Assembly (NCBI RefSeq): GCF_000802185.1
Contig: NZ_KN676113.1
Span: 2,766,856-2,830,855, forward strand
Direction of reading: 5' to 3'
DNA from: Belnapia sp. F-4-1
GTDB lineage: Bacteria; Pseudomonadota; Alphaproteobacteria; Acetobacterales; Acetobacteraceae
DNA: 64,000 bases
Below, piece after piece: positions 45,203-54,458 of the stretch. The notes below the pieces were generated by a model. The model did not search any database, was not told where the DNA came from, and was given only the letters and a program-made list of their open reading frames with translations. The translations under genes were made by a program, and so were the position numbers. How positions within the stretch are numbered: position 1 is the first letter of the stretch; every line of letters begins with the position of its first letter.

Positions 45203-48200
45203 ATGCGCCTGCTTCTGCTGCTGTTCGGCCTGCTTTGCCTCGCACCCGGCCTGCGCGCCCAAGGCTTCGACCTGCCCGGCCTCTCCGCCGATGCCGAGGC
45301 CTGGCAGCGCGACCTCACCCGCCGCTTTCCGGCCGGGGCGACGCCGCAGCAGCGCGCCGCCGCCGAGCAGCGCGCCGCCGCGGCCGAGCGCACCGGCAAC
45401 TGGCCCGCCGCCGCCCAGGCCTGGGAGGAGCGCATCGCCGGCGGCGACCCGCGGCCGGAACACTGGCTCGCCCTCGCCCGTGCCAACCTGCAGAAGACGC
45501 CGCCCGACGCCGCTCGCGCCCTCCAGGCGGCGTGGATGAACTTCCAGCAGGTCGCCGCCGGCGAGCCCGAGATTCCCTCCCTCCTCGTCATGGCCGAGGC
45601 CCTGCAACGGCTTGACCGCCCGGCCCAGCAGCTCCAGGCCCTCGCCGCCGTCCTCGAACGTGCCCCGGCCGACCCCCGCTACCGCCAGATGCTGGCCGAT
45701 GCCCGCCGCGCCGCCGGCCTGCTCGTCGCCCGCATCAACACCGAGCCCGAGGCGGAGCCGGCCCGCGCCTGCCTCGCCTTCACCCTCCCCCCCGCCCGCC
45801 GCACCGACTGGCAGCCGGGCGACTGGGTGCGGACCGAGCCCACCATCCCCGGCCTCGCCGTGACGCGCGAGGGCGATCGCCTCTGCATCCTCGGCTTGCC
45901 GAATGGCGCCACCACCCGCGTCCTGCTCCGCGCCGGCCTGCCCGGCGAGGACGGCCAGCGCCTGACGCGCGATGCCGAGCTGCGCATCGCCATGCCCAAC
46001 CGCGCGGCCAGCATCCTCTTCGATTCCACCGGCTTCCTGCTGCCGCGCGGCCAAGCGCCGCGCATCGGCTTCAACACGATGAACCTTTCCGCGCTCAGCC
46101 TCCGCGTGGTGCGGGTGACCGAGCGCAACCTCGTCCCCTTCGGCCGCAACTGGAGCCCCGGCACCGCCCTCGACAGCTGGACGGCGGAGGACATCCCCGA
46201 CACCTGGGGCCGCACCATCTGGGAAGGCCGGATCGAGCTGCCCCGCTTCGAGGCCAACCGCATCCAGCGCCAGGTGATCCCCCTGCCGGAGGCCCTCCGC
46301 GCCGCCGGCCCCGGCCTCTACACCCTGGTGGTGAAGCCCGCCGACGGCACCCGCGCCCGCGCCGCCGGCCTGCCCATCATGGTGACCGATCTCGGCATCA
46401 CCGCCTGGCGCAGCCCGCAGGGCCTCGCGGCGCAGGTGAGGGGCCTCGGCGCCGGCCAGCCGCGCCCGGGTGCCCAGCTCCGCCTGCTCGCCGGCAACAA
46501 CGACATCCTCGCCGAGGCCGAGACGGGCCCCGACGGCCTCGTCCGCTTCGCCGCCCCCTTGCTGCGCGGCACCGGCCCGATGGCGCCGAAGGCTTTGCAA
46601 GCCGCACTCGGCGACGACCTCGTCCAGCTCGACCTCGAGGCCGCCGCCTTCGACCTCTCCGACCGCGGCGCGACGGGGGCCGCGCATCCCGGCGCCATCG
46701 ACGCCTTCGCCTGGCTCGACCGCGGCATCTACCGCCCCGGCGAGACGGTCCAGGCCGCGGCCCTCATCCGTGATGCCGGCGGCGCCCCGCTCGACCTCCC
46801 CGCCCGCTTCCGCCTCCGCCGCCCGAACGGCAGCGTCTATGCCGAGGCCGTCCCCGCCCGCACGCCAGGCTCCGCCATCCTCTGGCCGATCCCGATCGGC
46901 ACCAGCGCCCCCGCCGGCGTCTGGACGCTCGAGGTCCTGGCCGACCCCAACGACCCGCCCATCGGCCGCGCCGAGTTCCGCGTCGACGCCTTCGTCCCCG
47001 AGCGCCTTGAGGTGAAGGCCGGCCCCGCCCCCGGCCCCCTGGTCCCCGGACAGGTGCTGAACCTCCCGATCAACGCCCGCTTCCTCTACGGCGCCCCCGC
47101 CGCCGGCCTCACCGGCAGTGCGGAGCTGCGCCTGCAGGCCCTCCGCTCGCCCTTCCCGCAGTTCAAGGACTACCTCTTCGGCCTGGTCGACGAGCAATTC
47201 GCCCCCGACCTCATCCCCTTCGACATCGAGGCGCTGGACGACCAGGGAAGCGGCAGCCTCGCCCTCTCCCTGCCGCGCGCGCCCGACACCACCCGCCCCC
47301 TCCAGGCCGAGCTCGCCATCTCCATCGACGAGCCCGGCGGCCGCGCCTCCCGCACCGCGCTCACCCTGCCGGTGCGCAGCCCCGGCCGGATGATCGGCGT
47401 GAAGCCGCTCTTCGCCGACCTCGCCATCGATGCCGGCTCGGAAGCGGGTTTCGAGGTCGTCGCCCTCGCCCCCGACGCCAGGCCCGTCGCCGCCCGCCTC
47501 CGCGCCCGCCTGGTGCGCGAGCGCCCGGACTGGCGCATCGTCACCCGCGGCGGCACCCCCCGCTACGAGACGGTCTGGCGCGACGAGCCGGTGGACGGCG
47601 CCGACCTCGCCGTCGCGGCCTCCGGCCCCGCCCGCTTCGCCCGCCGCCTGCCCTTCGGCCGCTACCGGCTGGAAGTGGCGGAACCCGGCGGCATGGCCAT
47701 CACCTCCATCCGCTTCCGCTCCGGCTGGGCCGGCGGCGAGACGCCCGAGGTGCCCGACAAGGTCGATGTCGCCGCCGACCGCCGCGCCTACGCCCCGGGC
47801 GAGACGGCGCGCATCCGCATCACCCCGCCCTTCTCCGGCCCCGCCAGCCTCGCCATCCTGACCGACCGCCTGGTCTCCATCCGCGAGATCCAGCTCGCCG
47901 AGGGCGGCACGGAGGTCGAGGTTCCGGTGGATGCTGCCTGGGGCGCCGGCGCCTATGTCACGGTGACGGCCTTCCGCCCCGGCGAAACCCGCCAGGGCCA
48001 GCCGGGGAGGGCCCTCGGCCTCGCCTGGGTGCAGGCCGATCCCGGCTCCCGCCGCATCGAGGTCTCGATCGGCACGCCCGACCGCATCACCCCCCGCCAG
48101 AGCCTCGCCATCCCGATCAGGCTGGCGAATGCGGGGGAGGGGGCCATGCTGACCCTCGCCGCCGTCGATGAAGGCATCCTCCGCCTGACGCGCTTCGAGA

Positions 48201-50305
48201 GCCCGGACCCGGTGCCGCATTTCATGGGCCGCCGCCGCCTCGCCGTCGACATCCGCGACGACTACGGCCGCCTCATCCCGCCCGCCGAGGGCGAGCTTGC
48301 CGTGCTCCGCCAGGGCGGCGACGAGTTCTCGGTCGGCGCCATCGAGATCCCGCAGCGCACCGTCGCCCTCTTCTCCGGCCCCGTCGCCGTGGCGCCCGAC
48401 GGCACCGCGACCGTCACCCTCGACATACCCGACTTCGCCGGCGAGCTGCGGCTGATGGCCGTCGCCTGGGCCGGCAACCGCATCGGCGCCGCCAGCAAGC
48501 CGCTGACGGTGCGCGACCCGGTGATCGCCGAGGCGCTGCTGCCCCGCTTCCTCGCCCCCGGCGACGAGGCGCGGCTGCCTGTCCTCTTCAGCAACCTCGA
48601 CCTGCCCGAGGGCGAGATCACGGCGACCCTCTCCGCCGAGGGCGCCATCGCCCTCGCCGGCCCGGAGCGGCTCTCGGCCCGCCTTGCCCCCAACGCCCGC
48701 GCCCTGCCGACGAGCACGCTCCGCGCCACTGCCGCCGGCCAGGGCGTGCTCCGCCTGACCGTCGCCGGCCCCGGCGGCTTCACCGCCAGCCGCGAATCCC
48801 GCATCACCATCCGCTCCTCCCGCCCCGTCACCACCGAGGTCACGGCGCAGGAGATCCCCGCCGGCCAGGAACGCCCGCTGACGCTTGCCGCCGACCGCTG
48901 GCTCGCCGGCACCTGGCGCGCTGCGGCGAGCTTCGGCGGCCCGACGCGCTACGACGCCGGAGGCATGCTGAAGCTCCTGGAGAACTACCCCTTCGCCTGC
49001 CTCGAGCAGTCCTCCTCCCAGCTCCTCGCCTTCAGCGTTGGCCAGGTGGACGGGCTAGCGGGCGAGGAACGCGCCGCCCGCCTCCAGCGCGCCGTCGAAT
49101 GGGTGCTGAACAAGCAGCGCTACGACGGCGGCTTCGGCCTCTGGTCCGCCCAGGGCGAGATCCAGTACTGGACCGGCGCCTACGCGACCGAGGCCCTGCT
49201 GCGCGCCCGCGCCGCCGGCGCCGCCGTGCCCGAGGCCGCGCTCGAGGATGCGCTGAAGGCCATCGCCGAGCAGGCCGAGGACGTCTCCACCAGCAACCCG
49301 GAGGAACGCGCCGCCCAAGCCTACCGCCTCTACGTCCTGTCGCTGGCCGGCCGGCCCCGGCTCGGTGCCGCCCGCCGCCTGCTGGAGGATCTCGACCAGC
49401 TGCCGACGCCGCTCGCCAAGGCCCAGCTCGCCGCCGCCTTCGCCAGGGCCGGCGACCGCCCCCGCGCCGAGGCCGCCTTCGCCGCCGCCCTAGCGACGCC
49501 GGCCCGCCGCGCCTGGATCTACGACTACGGCACCGCCGCCCGCGACGCGCTCGCCGTCGCCACCCTGCTGAAGGAGAGCGGCCTGCTCCCCGACCGCCTC
49601 TCGGCTTTGCAGGCGACGCTGCCCGGCCCGGAGCTGACGCCGCAATCCACCAATACCCAGGAACAGGCCTGGGGCGTTACCGCCGCCGCCGCCCTCGGCC
49701 GCGACGGCCGCCCCGTCCGCGTCGCGGTCAACGGCGCGCCGCAGGCGCCGGCGCCGATCCTCGCCGTCGCCCTCCAGGCGCCGGGCACCGCCCGCAACCT
49801 CTCCGACACGCCGGTCTGGGCCAGCCTCTCCGTCACCGGCATCCCGGCCCAGCCGGCCCCGGCCGGGCGCGCGGGCATGCGCATCGCCCGCCGCTTCTTC
49901 GACCTCAGCGGCCAGCCGCTCAACCTGGATACGCTGAAGCAGAACGCCGTCTTTGTCCTGCTGCTGGAAGGCCGGGCCGAGACGCGGGAGGCCCACCGCG
50001 CCATCCTCCAGCAGGGCCTGCCCGCCGGCTGGGAGATCGTTGGCCGCCTCTCGGCCGGCGAGGTGGCGGGCATGCCCTGGCTCGGCACCCTGAGCGAGAC
50101 GACGGCCACCCCCGCCCTCGACGACCGCCTCGCCGCGGCGCTGGACCTGACGCCGGAAGCCCCCGACTTCCGCATCGCCGTCCGCCTGCGCGCCGTCACC
50201 GCCGGCCGGTTCGAGCTGCCTGGCGCCCAGGTCGAGGACATGTACCGGCCGCAGGTCTTCGCCCGGCAGAACACCGGGCGGATTGCGGTGCTGCCGGCCG
50301 ACTGA
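45203..50305 (+). CDS. bacterial alpha-2-macroglobulin (YfhM-like protease trap)
   Basis: The 1700-residue protein starts with a signal peptide (LLLLLFGLLCLAPGLRAQG) and has the multi-domain layout of bacterial alpha-2-macroglobulins. MG domains run to about 1100, with DAFAWLDRGIYRPGETVQAA near 505, and a thioester-containing TED domain has YPFACLEQSSSQLLAF with its Cys near residue 1266. The intact CLEQ means the covalent trapping mechanism should work. The trap sits in the periplasm and captures invading proteases. The gene overlaps pbpC by TGATG, the association known in many bacteria, where the pair is thought to protect and repair cell wall after outer-membrane breach. The N-terminal 150 residues are Ala-rich helical repeats. 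Confidence 0.92.
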   Translation: MRLLLLLFGLLCLAPGLRAQGFDLPGLSADAEAWQRDLTRRFPAGATPQQRAAAEQRAAAAERTGNWPAAAQAWEERIAGGDPRPEHWLALARANLQKTPPDAARALQAAWMNFQQVAAGEPEIPSLLVMAEALQRLDRPAQQLQALAAVLERAPADPRYRQMLADARRAAGLLVARINTEPEAEPARACLAFTLPPARRTDWQPGDWVRTEPTIPGLAVTREGDRLCILGLPNGATTRVLLRAGLPGEDGQRLTRDAELRIAMPNRAASILFDSTGFLLPRGQAPRIGFNTMNLSALSLRVVRVTERNLVPFGRNWSPGTALDSWTAEDIPDTWGRTIWEGRIELPRFEANRIQRQVIPLPEALRAAGPGLYTLVVKPADGTRARAAGLPIMVTDLGITAWRSPQGLAAQVRGLGAGQPRPGAQLRLLAGNNDILAEAETGPDGLVRFAAPLLRGTGPMAPKALQAALGDDLVQLDLEAAAFDLSDRGATGAAHPGAIDAFAWLDRGIYRPGETVQAAALIRDAGGAPLDLPARFRLRRPNGSVYAEAVPARTPGSAILWPIPIGTSAPAGVWTLEVLADPNDPPIGRAEFRVDAFVPERLEVKAGPAPGPLVPGQVLNLPINARFLYGAPAAGLTGSAELRLQALRSPFPQFKDYLFGLVDEQFAPDLIPFDIEALDDQGSGSLALSLPRAPDTTRPLQAELAISIDEPGGRASRTALTLPVRSPGRMIGVKPLFADLAIDAGSEAGFEVVALAPDARPVAARLRARLVRERPDWRIVTRGGTPRYETVWRDEPVDGADLAVAASGPARFARRLPFGRYRLEVAEPGGMAITSIRFRSGWAGGETPEVPDKVDVAADRRAYAPGETARIRITPPFSGPASLAILTDRLVSIREIQLAEGGTEVEVPVDAAWGAGAYVTVTAFRPGETRQGQPGRALGLAWVQADPGSRRIEVSIGTPDRITPRQSLAIPIRLANAGEGAMLTLAAVDEGILRLTRFESPDPVPHFMGRRRLAVDIRDDYGRLIPPAEGELAVLRQGGDEFSVGAIEIPQRTVALFSGPVAVAPDGTATVTLDIPDFAGELRLMAVAWAGNRIGAASKPLTVRDPVIAEALLPRFLAPGDEARLPVLFSNLDLPEGEITATLSAEGAIALAGPERLSARLAPNARALPTSTLRATAAGQGVLRLTVAGPGGFTASRESRITIRSSRPVTTEVTAQEIPAGQERPLTLAADRWLAGTWRAAASFGGPTRYDAGGMLKLLENYPFACLEQSSSQLLAFSVGQVDGLAGEERAARLQRAVEWVLNKQRYDGGFGLWSAQGEIQYWTGAYATEALLRARAAGAAVPEAALEDALKAIAEQAEDVSTSNPEERAAQAYRLYVLSLAGRPRLGAARRLLEDLDQLPTPLAKAQLAAAFARAGDRPRAEAAFAAALATPARRAWIYDYGTAARDALAVATLLKESGLLPDRLSALQATLPGPELTPQSTNTQEQAWGVTAAAALGRDGRPVRVAVNGAPQAPAPILAVALQAPGTARNLSDTPVWASLSVTGIPAQPAPAGRAGMRIARRFFDLSGQPLNLDTLKQNAVFVLLLEGRAETREAHRAILQQGLPAGWEIVGRLSAGEVAGMPWLGTLSETTATPALDDRLAAALDLTPEAPDFRIAVRLRAVTAGRFELPGAQVEDMYRPQVFARQNTGRIAVLPAD

Positions 50306-52254
50306 TGCGCCGCCTGCTCGCCGCGCTGGCGCTGCTGGCCGGGGCAGGGTGGGCGCTCGACCGCGCCTTCCCCCCCGACCTCTCCCGGCTTGAGGCGGTG
50401 GGGCAGGAGGTGCTGGCCCGCGACGGCCGCGCCCTCTCCACCCTCCCGGCCCCCGGCGGCACCTGGCGCCTCGCCACCACCACCGCCGATGTCCCGCCCC
50501 ACCTCACCGAGCTGCTGATCACTGCCGAGGACCGCCGCTTCCGCTGGCACCCGGGCGTCGATCCCCTGGCCCTCGCCCGCGCCGCCTGGCAATGGGCCCG
50601 CGCCGGCCGCATCCTCTCCGGCGGCTCGACGCTGACCATGCAGGCCGCCCGCCTGCTGGAGCCGCGCCCGCGCACCCTCCACAGCAAGGCGATCGAGATC
50701 CTCCGCGCCCTGCAGCTGGAAGCCCGCTACTCGAAGGACGAGATCCTCGGCATCTGGCTGACCCTCGCCCCCATGGGCGGCAACATCGAGGGCGTCCGCG
50801 CCGGCGCGCTCGCCTGGTTCGGCCGCCCCTCGCGCCAGCTCGACCCGGCCGAGGCCGCCCTCCTCGTCGCCATCCCCCGCCGCCCGGAGGCGACCCGCCC
50901 CGACCGCCACCCGGAGCGCGCGCGCCTCGCCCGCAACGCCCTGCTGACCGCCCGCGCCGCCGGCGCCCCCGGCATCACCCCGGCCGATACCGACTACGCC
51001 CTGGCCACCCCGGTCCCCGTCGCCCGCCAGCCCATGCCCCGCCTCGCCCCGCACCTGGCGCGCGAGCTGGCCCGCACGGACCCCGCCCGCCGCATCCCGA
51101 CCACCATCGACCTTTCCCTCCAGCGCGCCGTGGAGGATGTCGCCGCCACCGCCCTCTCGGGCCTGCCCGACCGCGCCTCGCTGGCCATCCTCGTCGCCGA
51201 TGCCGAGGCCCATGAAATCCGTGCCTTGTACGGCGGCGCCTTCGGGGCGGAGGGAAGGGCCGGCGCCCTCGACCTCACCCGCGCCACCCGCTCCCCCGGC
51301 TCGGCACTGAAGCCGATGCTCTATGCGCTGGCCTTCGAGGCCGGCATCGGCGCCCCCGAGACCCTGCTCGCCGACCTGCCCCGCCGCTTCGGCAGCTACG
51401 CCCCTGAGAATTTCGACGGCGGCTTCGCCGGCCGCGTCACCGTCGCCGATGCGCTCCGCCATTCGTTGAACCTCCCCGCCGTCGCCCTCCTCAGCGAATT
51501 GGGGCCCCTCCGCTTCGCGACTGCGCTGAAGGCCGCCGGCGCCCCGCCACGCCTGCCGCCGGGCGCCGACCCATCCCTCCCGCTCGCCCTGGGCGGCCTC
51601 GGCATCACCCTCCGCGAGATGGCCGGCCTCTACGCCACGCTCGGCCAGGGCGGCGAGGCAGTCCCCCTCCGCCTGCGACCGGGCCCCGACCCCACCCCCC
51701 GCCGCGTGCTCGATGCCCGCTCGGCCGGCCTCGCCGCCGCCATCCTGGTCAACCCCTTCCCGGGCGGCGGCCCCCAAGGCATCGCCTGGAAGACCGGCAC
51801 CAGCTGGGGCGGCCGCGACGCCTGGGCGATGGGGATCGATGCCCGCCACGTCGCCGGCATCTGGGTCGGCCGCCCGGACGGCACGCCGCTCCCCGGCGCC
51901 ACCGGCGCCCGCACCGCGCTCCCCATCCTCGCCCGCATCTTCGAGCGCCTGCCCCCCGCCCCCCGCCAGGGCTTGCCGGTCCGCGCCGCCACGCCCCCCA
52001 TAGCGGAGATGCTCGACCGCCTCCGCCTCACCTTCCCCCCGCCCGGCGCCGTGCTCGAGGAAGGCGAGGGCCACGTCACCCTCCGCGCCTCCGGCGGCCG
52101 CCGCCCCTTGACCTTCCTCGTCGATGGCCGCCCTCTGCCCGCCGAGCCGGCCAAGCGGGAGGCCGCCTGGGTCCCCGAAGGCCCCGGCTTCTACCGCGTG
52201 ACGGTGCTGGACGCCGCCGGCAGCGCGGCACGGGCGGAGGTGCGGGTGCGGTGA
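50305..52254 (+). CDS. pbpC: penicillin-binding protein 1C (bifunctional peptidoglycan synthase)
   Basis: The 649-residue protein has an N-terminal anchor (LLAALALLAGAGWALDRAF) and a GT51 glycosyltransferase domain with ITAEDRRFRWHPGVDPLA (catalytic Glu) and GGSTLTMQAARLL. The transpeptidase domain has the active-site Ser in SPGSALKPMLYAL, HSLNLPAVALL (SxN) and WKTGTSWGGRDAW (KTG). A C-terminal BiPBP_C-like beta domain follows from about residue 580, typical of PbpC. It makes and cross-links peptidoglycan in the periplasm. The start overlaps the upstream stop as TGATG, and its own stop overlaps the next gene as GTGA. Three tightly coupled genes therefore form one operon. Confidence 0.94.
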   Translation: MRRLLAALALLAGAGWALDRAFPPDLSRLEAVGQEVLARDGRALSTLPAPGGTWRLATTTADVPPHLTELLITAEDRRFRWHPGVDPLALARAAWQWARAGRILSGGSTLTMQAARLLEPRPRTLHSKAIEILRALQLEARYSKDEILGIWLTLAPMGGNIEGVRAGALAWFGRPSRQLDPAEAALLVAIPRRPEATRPDRHPERARLARNALLTARAAGAPGITPADTDYALATPVPVARQPMPRLAPHLARELARTDPARRIPTTIDLSLQRAVEDVAATALSGLPDRASLAILVADAEAHEIRALYGGAFGAEGRAGALDLTRATRSPGSALKPMLYALAFEAGIGAPETLLADLPRRFGSYAPENFDGGFAGRVTVADALRHSLNLPAVALLSELGPLRFATALKAAGAPPRLPPGADPSLPLALGGLGITLREMAGLYATLGQGGEAVPLRLRPGPDPTPRRVLDARSAGLAAAILVNPFPGGGPQGIAWKTGTSWGGRDAWAMGIDARHVAGIWVGRPDGTPLPGATGARTALPILARIFERLPPAPRQGLPVRAATPPIAEMLDRLRLTFPPPGAVLEEGEGHVTLRASGGRRPLTFLVDGRPLPAEPAKREAAWVPEGPGFYRVTVLDAAGSAARAEVRVR

Positions 52255-52745
52255 CGACACTCTATATCGACGGCGATGCCTGCCCGGTGCGGGACGAGGC
52301 CTTCCGCGTCGCCACCCGCCTGAACCTGCCGGTGAAGGTCGTCTCCAACGGCAGCCGCCCCGTCCGCCCGCCCGGCCTGCCGAATGTGGAGATGGTCCTC
52401 GTCCCCGAGGGCGCCGACGCCGCCGACGACTGGATCGCCGAGCGCGCCACCCGCGGCGATGTCTGCATCACCGCCGACATCCCGCTCGCCGCTCGCTGCC
52501 TGGCCAAGGGCGCCCGCGCCCTCTCCTTCAAGGGCCGCCCCTGGACGACGGACAACATCGGCGGCGCCCTGGTCGGCCGCACTATCTCGCAGGGAATGCG
52601 CGACATGGGCCAGATGACCGGCGGCCCCGCGCCGCTGACCAAGGCCGACCGCTCCCGCTTCCTCGCCGCCCTCGATGCCGAGGTCGCCGCCGCCCGGCGC
52701 GAGGCCGCCGCTCCGCCGCCCCGCCCTTGGGTATCCTTCGAATAG
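52251..52745 (+). CDS. YaiI/YqxD (UPF0178) family protein
   Basis: The 164-residue protein has the family hallmarks TLYIDGDACPVRDEAFRVA, GADAADDWIAERATRGDVCI and TADIPLAARCLAKGARALSF. These are features of a PIN-like nuclease-fold family of unproven function, with an acidic cluster at DGD and TADIPLA. It starts with GTG overlapping the pbpC stop (GTGA), so it is translated from the same transcript. That coupling to cell-wall genes is probably positional. The C-terminus (PPPRPWVSFE) is proline-rich. Confidence 0.87.
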   Translation: MTTLYIDGDACPVRDEAFRVATRLNLPVKVVSNGSRPVRPPGLPNVEMVLVPEGADAADDWIAERATRGDVCITADIPLAARCLAKGARALSFKGRPWTTDNIGGALVGRTISQGMRDMGQMTGGPAPLTKADRSRFLAALDAEVAAARREAAAPPPRPWVSFE

Positions 52746-52746
52746 C

Positions 52747-53019
52747 TCAGTTCTGGCGCCGCGGCGGCTCGACATGCGGCGCCGGCACCGGCGTGCCCGG
52801 CGGCGTCAGCTGCCGCGACAGCTCGTTCAGCTCCCGTAGCTGCTGCCGGTCGCGCTCGGCGGCAGCACCCTCCTGCGGCCGCACCTCCCGCTCCACCTGG
52901 CCCGAGGGAAAGACCCGCCCGCCGAGGCTCGGCACCCGGTCGGGCTGTGCTCGCGGCTGGTCCTGCGCCGCCACCGGGCCGGCCAGCAGGATGACACCGA
53001 GAATCAGGACGTGACGCAT
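52747..53019 (-). CDS. small secreted protein of unknown function
   Basis: The 90-residue product has a signal peptide (MRHVLILGVILLAGPVAAQ). A charged, Gln/Arg/Pro-rich mature part follows (VEREVRPQEGAAAERDRQQL and SRQLTPPGTPVPAPHVEPP), so it should be a small periplasmic protein without recognisable domain. AGGAG lies about nine bases before the ATG at 53019. It ends one base from the convergent YaiI gene. I do not recognise a family. Confidence 0.65.
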   Translation of the reverse strand: MRHVLILGVILLAGPVAAQDQPRAQPDRVPSLGGRVFPSGQVEREVRPQEGAAAERDRQQLRELNELSRQLTPPGTPVPAPHVEPPRRQN

Positions 53020-53127
53020 CGCAGGGCTCCTTCGGAACGAAAACGCCGCTCCGGGCGCCGCGTTCAGAGCGAACCCCGGACGGGTGGAAGCGCCCGGGAG
53101 GGATGACTTGCCCGACCAAACACCAAG

Positions 53128-53233
53128 CTGGAGCGGTCTCCGTTCGCACCGGCTCACGGACCTGCTCCAGCCTGTTGCATCGGCGAGCAAATACCTCCGC
53201 TCAGGTGACGCCACCTGAGCGGAGTTTGCTCTA
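53128..53233 (+). repeat. intergenic repeat element, copy 1 (with a long hairpin)
   Basis: The element starts CTGGAGCGG and ends near TTTGCTCTAA. It consists of a first part flanked by CTGGAGC and GCTCCAG, and a second part with a 13-bp perfect stem (53195-53207 and 53212-53224, loop ACGC), extended by GAGCAAA pairing with TTTGCTC across a three-base bulge. A second copy lies at 53983-54089 in the same orientation and a partial third at 56684-56728 in the opposite one. It may be a REP/BIME-like element. The remaining bases of the 419-base gap between the small secreted gene and the GFA gene show no supportable gene. Confidence 0.75.
53185..53231. other. long hairpin in repeat copy 1
   Basis: GAGCAAA, three unpaired bases, then CTCCGCTCAGGTG, the loop ACGC, CACCTGAGCGGAG and TTTGCTC form one extended stem of 20 base pairs with a small bulge. 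This is the strongest secondary structure I see between genes. In copy 2 the same hairpin has several mismatches, so it has decayed there. It could end transcripts or be a recognition structure for a transposase-like enzyme. Confidence 0.75.
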
Positions 53234-53438
53234 ATGTCCTGATCTCGAAATGCTTCGGGTTTCCGTCTCAAACCACTCGCTGTTGCGTTCAGTGGCCTGC
53301 TGATCCGTGAAGCCCATGGGTGAACCCACGAACTTCACGGGTAGGACGCTGGGTGAAAACCCGATCAGGAGGGCTGCTCTCGATCCGAAGCGGCTGCACC
53401 GGGACGCGCCCGCTACTTCGGCACATGTCCCCGCGGCA

Positions 53439-53873
53439 TCAGCCGCGGTTCGGCGCCGTCTCGTACACCGTGACGTCCTCCGGCAGGACGACCCAGGGCT
53501 GCTTGCTCCGCACGTAGAAGTGTGTCGTCGGCCGTAGCCACGATGAATCGTCAAGCGTGCCGCCCCGGACCACGCGCGCGGAGCCGGGCGGCTCGGTTCC
53601 CGGCTTCACGCCGCCGTAGATGCAAATCCCGCAATCGGGGCAGACCCAGCGCGTCTTGGCCCGCCCGCTGTCAGTGACGCCCCCGGGAACGCCCCGCAGC
53701 TCCTTGCCCGACAGCCGAAACGCATCCGCCGGAACCGCGACGCCGATCGAGAAGGCGCTGGTCGTCGCTCGCTGGCAGTCGGTGCAGTGGCACGCATAGA
53801 CGCGGGTGGGCTCGCAGGTGATCTCGTAGCGGACCGCTCCGCACAGGCAGCCGCCCTTCAATGGCAGTTCCAT
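53439..53873 (-). CDS. GFA family protein (glutathione-dependent formaldehyde-activating enzyme-like)
   Basis: The 144-residue zinc-binding protein has the GFA fold and cysteine pattern: KGGCLCGAVRYEITCEPT, ACHCTDCQRATTSAFS and RWVCPDCGICIYGG. The founding member was proposed to join formaldehyde and glutathione, though many GFA proteins have no proven substrate. GAGGAGAAG lies before the ATG at 53873, which I take as start over an in-frame extension to 53981. The gene is flanked by two direct copies of the roughly 105-bp repeat, hinting that it could have moved as a cassette. Confidence 0.87.
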   Translation of the reverse strand: MELPLKGGCLCGAVRYEITCEPTRVYACHCTDCQRATTSAFSIGVAVPADAFRLSGKELRGVPGGVTDSGRAKTRWVCPDCGICIYGGVKPGTEPPGSARVVRGGTLDDSSWLRPTTHFYVRSKQPWVVLPEDVTVYETAPNRG

Positions 53874-53982
53874 GGCCCGACTTCTCCTCGCGCGGGCCGT
53901 ATCCCATCCGCAGGGACTTGGATGGTCAAGCGGCGGTGGTCCGCTTCCCAACCATTGTCGTCTTCTATGGTTGGGTTTCACC

Positions 53983-54089
53983 CTGGAGCGGTTTCCGATC
54001 GCGCTGGCTCACCGAGGCCGCTCTAGCCTGTTGCATCGGCAAGCAAATACCTTCGCTCAGGTGATGCCACCTGTGCGGAGTTTGCCTTA
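53983..54089 (+). repeat. intergenic repeat element, copy 2
   Basis: By eye this is about 85-90 percent identical to copy 1 with one small indel, in the same orientation. It includes the stretches CTGGAGCGG, GCCTGTTGCATCGGCAAGCA and CTCAGGTGATGCCACCTG. The stop codon (TAA) of the small secreted gene to its right lies at the edge of the element. Together with copy 1 it brackets the GFA gene. Confidence 0.75.
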
Positions 54090-54458
54090 AGAGCAGCCCT
54101 GCCGATCCAACCGTTCCCGCGCCAGCCGGGCGGAGAAGCGCGCCCGGTCCATGCCGCGGCGAATCCGCTCCAGCTCCGCGGCCCCGCGCAACTCCTCGGC
54201 AAGCCCGGCCGCCTCCTGCGCCTCCCCGGCTGCCCGTGCGCAGCCGCAGCCGCCAAGCCGCCTCGCCGCCTCCGCCAGCCGGTCGGCGGCCTGTCCGGCC
54301 GCCTCCCGCCCCACGAGCAGCGATGGCGCCTCCGCCCCCGCCCGCAACGCCCCGTCCGCCCCCCGCAGCGCTTCCAGCCCGAGCCCCAGCCCGCAGCCGC
54401 CACGTTGCGCCGCCGCCGGCCCCGCCAGCAGCAGAACCAGCAGAATCACCCCCGCCAT
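54087..54458 (-). CDS. small secreted helical protein of unknown function
   Basis: The 123-residue product has a signal peptide (MAGVILLVLLLAGPAAAQRG) and an Ala/Arg/Glu-rich mature region with four cysteines, two of them adjacent to glycines (RLGGCGCARAAG). It probably folds as helices in the periplasm. The ATG lies inside the end of the RluA-type gene with 13 bases of overlap, so translation may be coupled. No family recognised. The reading frame ends at a stop contributed by repeat copy 2, so the C-terminus may have been altered by that insertion. Confidence 0.6.
   Translation of the reverse strand: MAGVILLVLLLAGPAAAQRGGCGLGLGLEALRGADGALRAGAEAPSLLVGREAAGQAADRLAEAARRLGGCGCARAAGEAQEAAGLAEELRGAAELERIRRGMDRARFSARLARERLDRQGCS

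Noticed and set aside
53231-53554. Open frame across repeat copy 1 and the GFA 3' end
   Set aside because: Product has no family character and is formed by antisense GFA sequence plus repeat sequence.
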